A stretch of 18,349 nt of DNA, taken from positions 1 to 18,349 of the forward strand of contig DSCZ01000287.1 of the NCBI GenBank assembly GCA_011048855.1. Direction: 5' to 3'. Each line of letters opens with the position of its first letter. Positions within the stretch are counted from its first letter, which is position 1. This DNA is from Desulfobacteraceae bacterium. Lineage in GTDB: Bacteria; Desulfobacterota; DSM-4660; Desulfatiglandales; Desulfatiglandaceae. The translations under genes were made by a program, and so were the position numbers. The notes below the pieces were generated by a model. The model did not search any database, was not told where the DNA came from, and was given only the letters and a program-made list of their open reading frames with translations. Positions 16,745 through 18,349 of this stretch are shown piece after piece.

Positions 16745-16971
16745 GACACGAGCTGGTTTCCATCCGGAAATGGTCCTTTTGCCCAATCTCTTCGTCAATC
16801 TGCGGGGTTGCTTGTGCGACGTACTCCAGTACGTCTCCGCACAACCCCTTGATTTTCTTGATCTTGGACAAAATGCCTCATTTCTGATCTGGAAACTTCG
16901 CTGTGTCCATCCGGCATTTCCGGATGGACACGAGCTGGTTTCCATCCGGAAATACCGGATGGAAACGAGCT
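16745..16971. repeat. Structured palindromic dispersed repeat (MITE/REP-like composite)
   Basis: A perfect 27-base direct repeat occurs at 16745-16771 and 16927-16953. Two perfect hairpins with 12-base arms follow one another: GTGTCCATCCGG (16903-16914)/(16920-16931) and GTTTCCATCCGG (16938-16949)/(16955-16966), each with a 5-base loop and followed by GAGCT. The preceding segment (about 16756-16896) is a nested imperfect hairpin: TTTTGCCCAA (16777-16786) opposite TTGGACAAAA (16864-16873), GGGGTTG (16804-16810) opposite CAACCCC (16842-16848), and GACGTACT (16818-16825) opposite AGTACGTC (16828-16835), with GTTTCC/GGAAAC near its ends. A short copy sits at 11703-11768. The pheA stop TAG (16972-16970) forms its right edge. 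No protein is encoded. Confidence 0.88.
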
Positions 16972-18076
16972 AAATCCAGGGACTGGTACCTACAGGGTAG
17001 CTGCCCAGGAACTTGAAAAATTCGCAGGAGGATTCAAGTTTTTTCAATGCCGATGATATCGTGCCCTCTTCAGCGTGGCCCGCTATATCGACAAAAAACA
17101 GGTACTGCCAGCTTCTTGTCTTCATCGGCCGGGATTCGATGCGGGTCATGTTGATATTTTTTTTGGCCAGAATCTTCAAGACATCGAAAAGAGCGCCCGG
17201 CTTGTGATTTGTGGAAAACAGGATCGAGGTTTTGTCTTCTCCGGTTGGACGTGGAATCGTTTTGCCTATTGAAATGAACCTGGTGACATTATCCGGGTGA
17301 TCCTCGATGTTTGCCTCCATTATCTGAAGCCCGTACCTTTTGGCGGCCAGCCGGCTTCCGAGTGCCGCGCTTTTAGGATCGCCGCCGGCTTCATCGGCGG
17401 CCATAGCGCTGCTTGCCACCTTTTCGATGGGCACGCCTGGAAGCCGGTTTTTGATCCATGCCATGCATTGAGCTGCCGCTATCGGGTGGGAGTAGAGCCT
17501 TTCGATGCCGCCGGGGTCGGGCGCGTTGGTCAGCAGGTTGTAACGCACCCGCAGCAGGATTTCGGCGGTCACCTTGACGGTGTGTTCGGCCAGGAGATCG
17601 AGGGTGTTGTTCACCGAACCTTCGAAGGCGTTTTCGATTGGAACCACTCCCTGCCGGCATTCGTCGTTTTCGACAAGGTCGAATACCTCTTCGATCGAGC
17701 CTGCAGGTCGGTAGGATGCACATTGTCCGAAGTTGGTCAGAGCCGCCTGGTTGGAGTTGGAAGTCTCGGGGCCGAGGTAGGCCACTGTGAGCGGGGCATG
17801 TGCTGACCTGGCGGCAGACAGTATCTCTTTGAAAATCGCCCTTGCGGCCTGGGGGCTCAGGTGCTTTCCATTTGGTTCGAGAATGCGCCGGAGCATCTTT
17901 TCCTCTTCACCCGGGTCGAAGATTTGAGATGCCATCTCAGGCATCGCCTGGACCAGGACGGCTGTGACTTCCTGCCTTTTGCCAAGAAGCTCAAGCAGGT
18001 TTTCATCAAGCTTCTCAATTTCTTTTATGCATTCATCGAGTTTTCGTTTTTCTCCATTCGTGAACCTTTTAGCCAT
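16970..18076 (-). CDS. pheA: PheA: prephenate dehydratase with ACT domain and a degenerate chorismate mutase domain
   Basis: Makes phenylpyruvate from prephenate for phenylalanine synthesis. With the ATG at 18076 the protein is 368 aa: AroQ-type chorismate mutase region (about 12-93), prephenate dehydratase (about 97-270) and a C-terminal ACT regulatory domain (about 283-358). Dehydratase residues N149 (PIENAFEG), Q203 (SHPIAAAQC) and T265 (VTRF) match the E. coli N160, Q215 and T278. The Phe-binding motifs GALFDVL and ESRP are present, so feedback inhibition by Phe is expected. In the mutase region, positions equivalent to E. coli R11, K39, R51 and Q88 are I17, M45, E57 and H93; R34, D54 and E58 are kept, so mutase activity is doubtful. 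The usual GTFS-type motif after LGPE is TSNS. GGGAGG (18087-18082) is 5 bases before this ATG; a GTG at 18082 overlaps it. Expression is controlled by the upstream attenuator. Confidence 0.96.
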   Translation of the reverse strand: MAKRFTNGEKRKLDECIKEIEKLDENLLELLGKRQEVTAVLVQAMPEMASQIFDPGEEEKMLRRILEPNGKHLSPQAARAIFKEILSAARSAHAPLTVAYLGPETSNSNQAALTNFGQCASYRPAGSIEEVFDLVENDECRQGVVPIENAFEGSVNNTLDLLAEHTVKVTAEILLRVRYNLLTNAPDPGGIERLYSHPIAAAQCMAWIKNRLPGVPIEKVASSAMAADEAGGDPKSAALGSRLAAKRYGLQIMEANIEDHPDNVTRFISIGKTIPRPTGEDKTSILFSTNHKPGALFDVLKILAKKNINMTRIESRPMKTRSWQYLFFVDIAGHAEEGTISSALKKLESSCEFFKFLGSYPVGTSPWI

Positions 18077-18101
18077 ATCCACCTCCCGTTATAAAATAAA
18101 A

Positions 18102-18135
18102 AAAGGCCGTGGGCTTTTTTCCACCCACGGCCTTT
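18102..18135 (-). terminator. pheA leader intrinsic terminator (attenuator)
   Basis: On the - strand AAAGGCCGTGGG (18135-18124) pairs perfectly with CCCACGGCCTTT (18113-18102) around a 10-base loop. Seven Ts in a row (18104-18098), then ATTTT, follow the stem. It lies 26 bases before the pheA ATG and after the Phe-rich leader peptide. It is a strong Rho-independent terminator; on the + strand the T run after the stem is only three bases. Confidence 0.93.
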
Positions 18136-18166
18136 GAAATACACATCTGTGTCAGCACATGGGGGG
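18121..18166 (-). promoter_or_regulatory. Putative antiterminator pairing in the pheA leader
   Basis: CCCCCCATG (18166-18158) can pair with CGTGGGTGG (18129-18121), giving eight pairs including one U-G wobble and one C-U mismatch. The second strand overlaps the 5' arm of the terminator, so the two folds exclude each other. The first strand lies just after the last Phe codon of the leader peptide and would be left free by a ribosome stalled there. A short alternative stem, TGGG (18176-18173) with CCCA (18163-18160), could sequester it when the ribosome does not stall. Confidence 0.6.
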
Positions 18167-18223
18167 GCCACTCCCAAAGCTAAAAAAGAAAAAGAATGTC
18201 CGTCTTGGTGTACTGAAACGCAT
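18152..18223 (-). CDS. pheL: pheA leader peptide (Phe-rich attenuation peptide)
   Basis: A 23-codon reading frame with 7 Phe codons (positions 3, 10-14 and 16), including five in a row; the peptide reads MRFSTPRRTFFFFF then SFGSGPPMC. AGGAG (18233-18229) lies 5 bases before the ATG. The frame sits between a consensus -35 promoter and the intrinsic terminator directly upstream of pheA, as in the E. coli pheA leader. Its likely role is to sense charged tRNA-Phe: stalling at the Phe run would favour the antiterminator and allow pheA transcription, while fast translation would let the terminator form. The peptide product itself probably has no function. Confidence 0.92.
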   Translation of the reverse strand: MRFSTPRRTFFFFFSFGSGPPMC

Positions 18224-18253
18224 GTTGGCTCCTGTAAAATTTTTCAGACAGCC

Positions 18254-18282
18254 ATGATCATCGATTGTATCTTAATTGTCAA
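18254..18282 (-). promoter_or_regulatory. pheA promoter
   Basis: On the - strand a perfect TTGACA (18282-18277) is followed by a 17-base spacer and GATCAT (18259-18254, 4 of 6 to TATAAT). Transcription would start near 18247, giving about 24 bases before the leader-peptide ATG. An alternative TACAAT at 18269-18264 has no -35 at the right distance. The 67 bases further upstream to the window end show nothing I can identify. Confidence 0.72.
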
Positions 18283-18349
18283 GCGTTTTTACGGCCGAAC
18301 AGCGGTGAAGCACGAGTATTCTCCGATGGGTATCAGAGCGGCCCGGGGA

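Noticed and set aside
16715..16945. A 76-codon open frame on the - strand inside the repeat element
   Set aside because: It is fully contained in palindromic repeat sequence, and its arrangement is explained by the hairpins; open frames in such elements are usually accidental.
16745..16971. Possible CRISPR array because of similar hairpin units in tandem
   Set aside because: Unit spacing is irregular, units are palindromic with short 5-base loops and a 6-base linker, there are no unique spacers of 30 or so bases, and no cas genes are nearby.
18289..18348. A - strand open frame (ending TAA near 18289) that could be the C terminus of a gene beyond the window
   Set aside because: Only about 19 codons are visible and no family could be recognised; another frame is equally open, so I do not annotate it.

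Overview
The window reads as an ordinary chromosomal segment of a Gram-negative anaerobe, most likely a Desulfobacterota (sulfate-reducer type, Desulfobacterales-like). This is inferred from protein style and gene order: a soluble multi-PAS histidine kinase with an AHxIKN phosphorylation box, the yebC-ruvC-ruvA-ruvB order, a fused chorismate mutase/prephenate dehydratase, PpiD-like and LptC-like envelope proteins, and a secreted dockerin-type protein. No gene gives the species.

Left part, + strand (77-6087): a single-domain response regulator and a three-PAS histidine kinase, followed by rlmE (23S rRNA methyltransferase), yebC, ruvC, ruvA and ruvB. From yebC onward the genes touch or overlap, so Holliday-junction processing is one translationally coupled block. 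Middle, - strand (6124-8607): a divergent class II fructose-bisphosphate aldolase and a YhaM-like OB-HD nuclease, transcribed together from a good sigma70-type promoter. Then, - strand (8637-11609): a PpiD-like periplasmic folding factor preceded by an LptC/OstA-like membrane-anchored protein.

Right part, - strand: a 1546-residue secreted protein (11766-16406) with three tandem modules of about 203 residues, a carboxypeptidase-regulatory-like domain and a C-terminal dockerin-like segment. It has its own promoter overlapped by an inverted repeat, and a long leader. Both sides of it carry copies of one palindromic dispersed repeat; the left copy is short and inverted relative to the right one, and a repeat edge coincides with the stop codon of both the giant gene and pheA. 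Last is pheA (16970-18076), preceded by a complete attenuation system: promoter, a 23-codon leader peptide with 7 Phe codons, a possible antiterminator and a strong intrinsic terminator.

The most interesting points are: (1) the pheA attenuator, readable base by base; (2) the chorismate mutase domain of that PheA, which has lost four of the expected catalytic residues while the dehydratase catalytic and Phe-binding residues remain; (3) the structured repeat family with a compensatory base-pair change; (4) the giant modular secreted protein. I see no CRISPR array, tRNA, rRNA, transposase or defence system.
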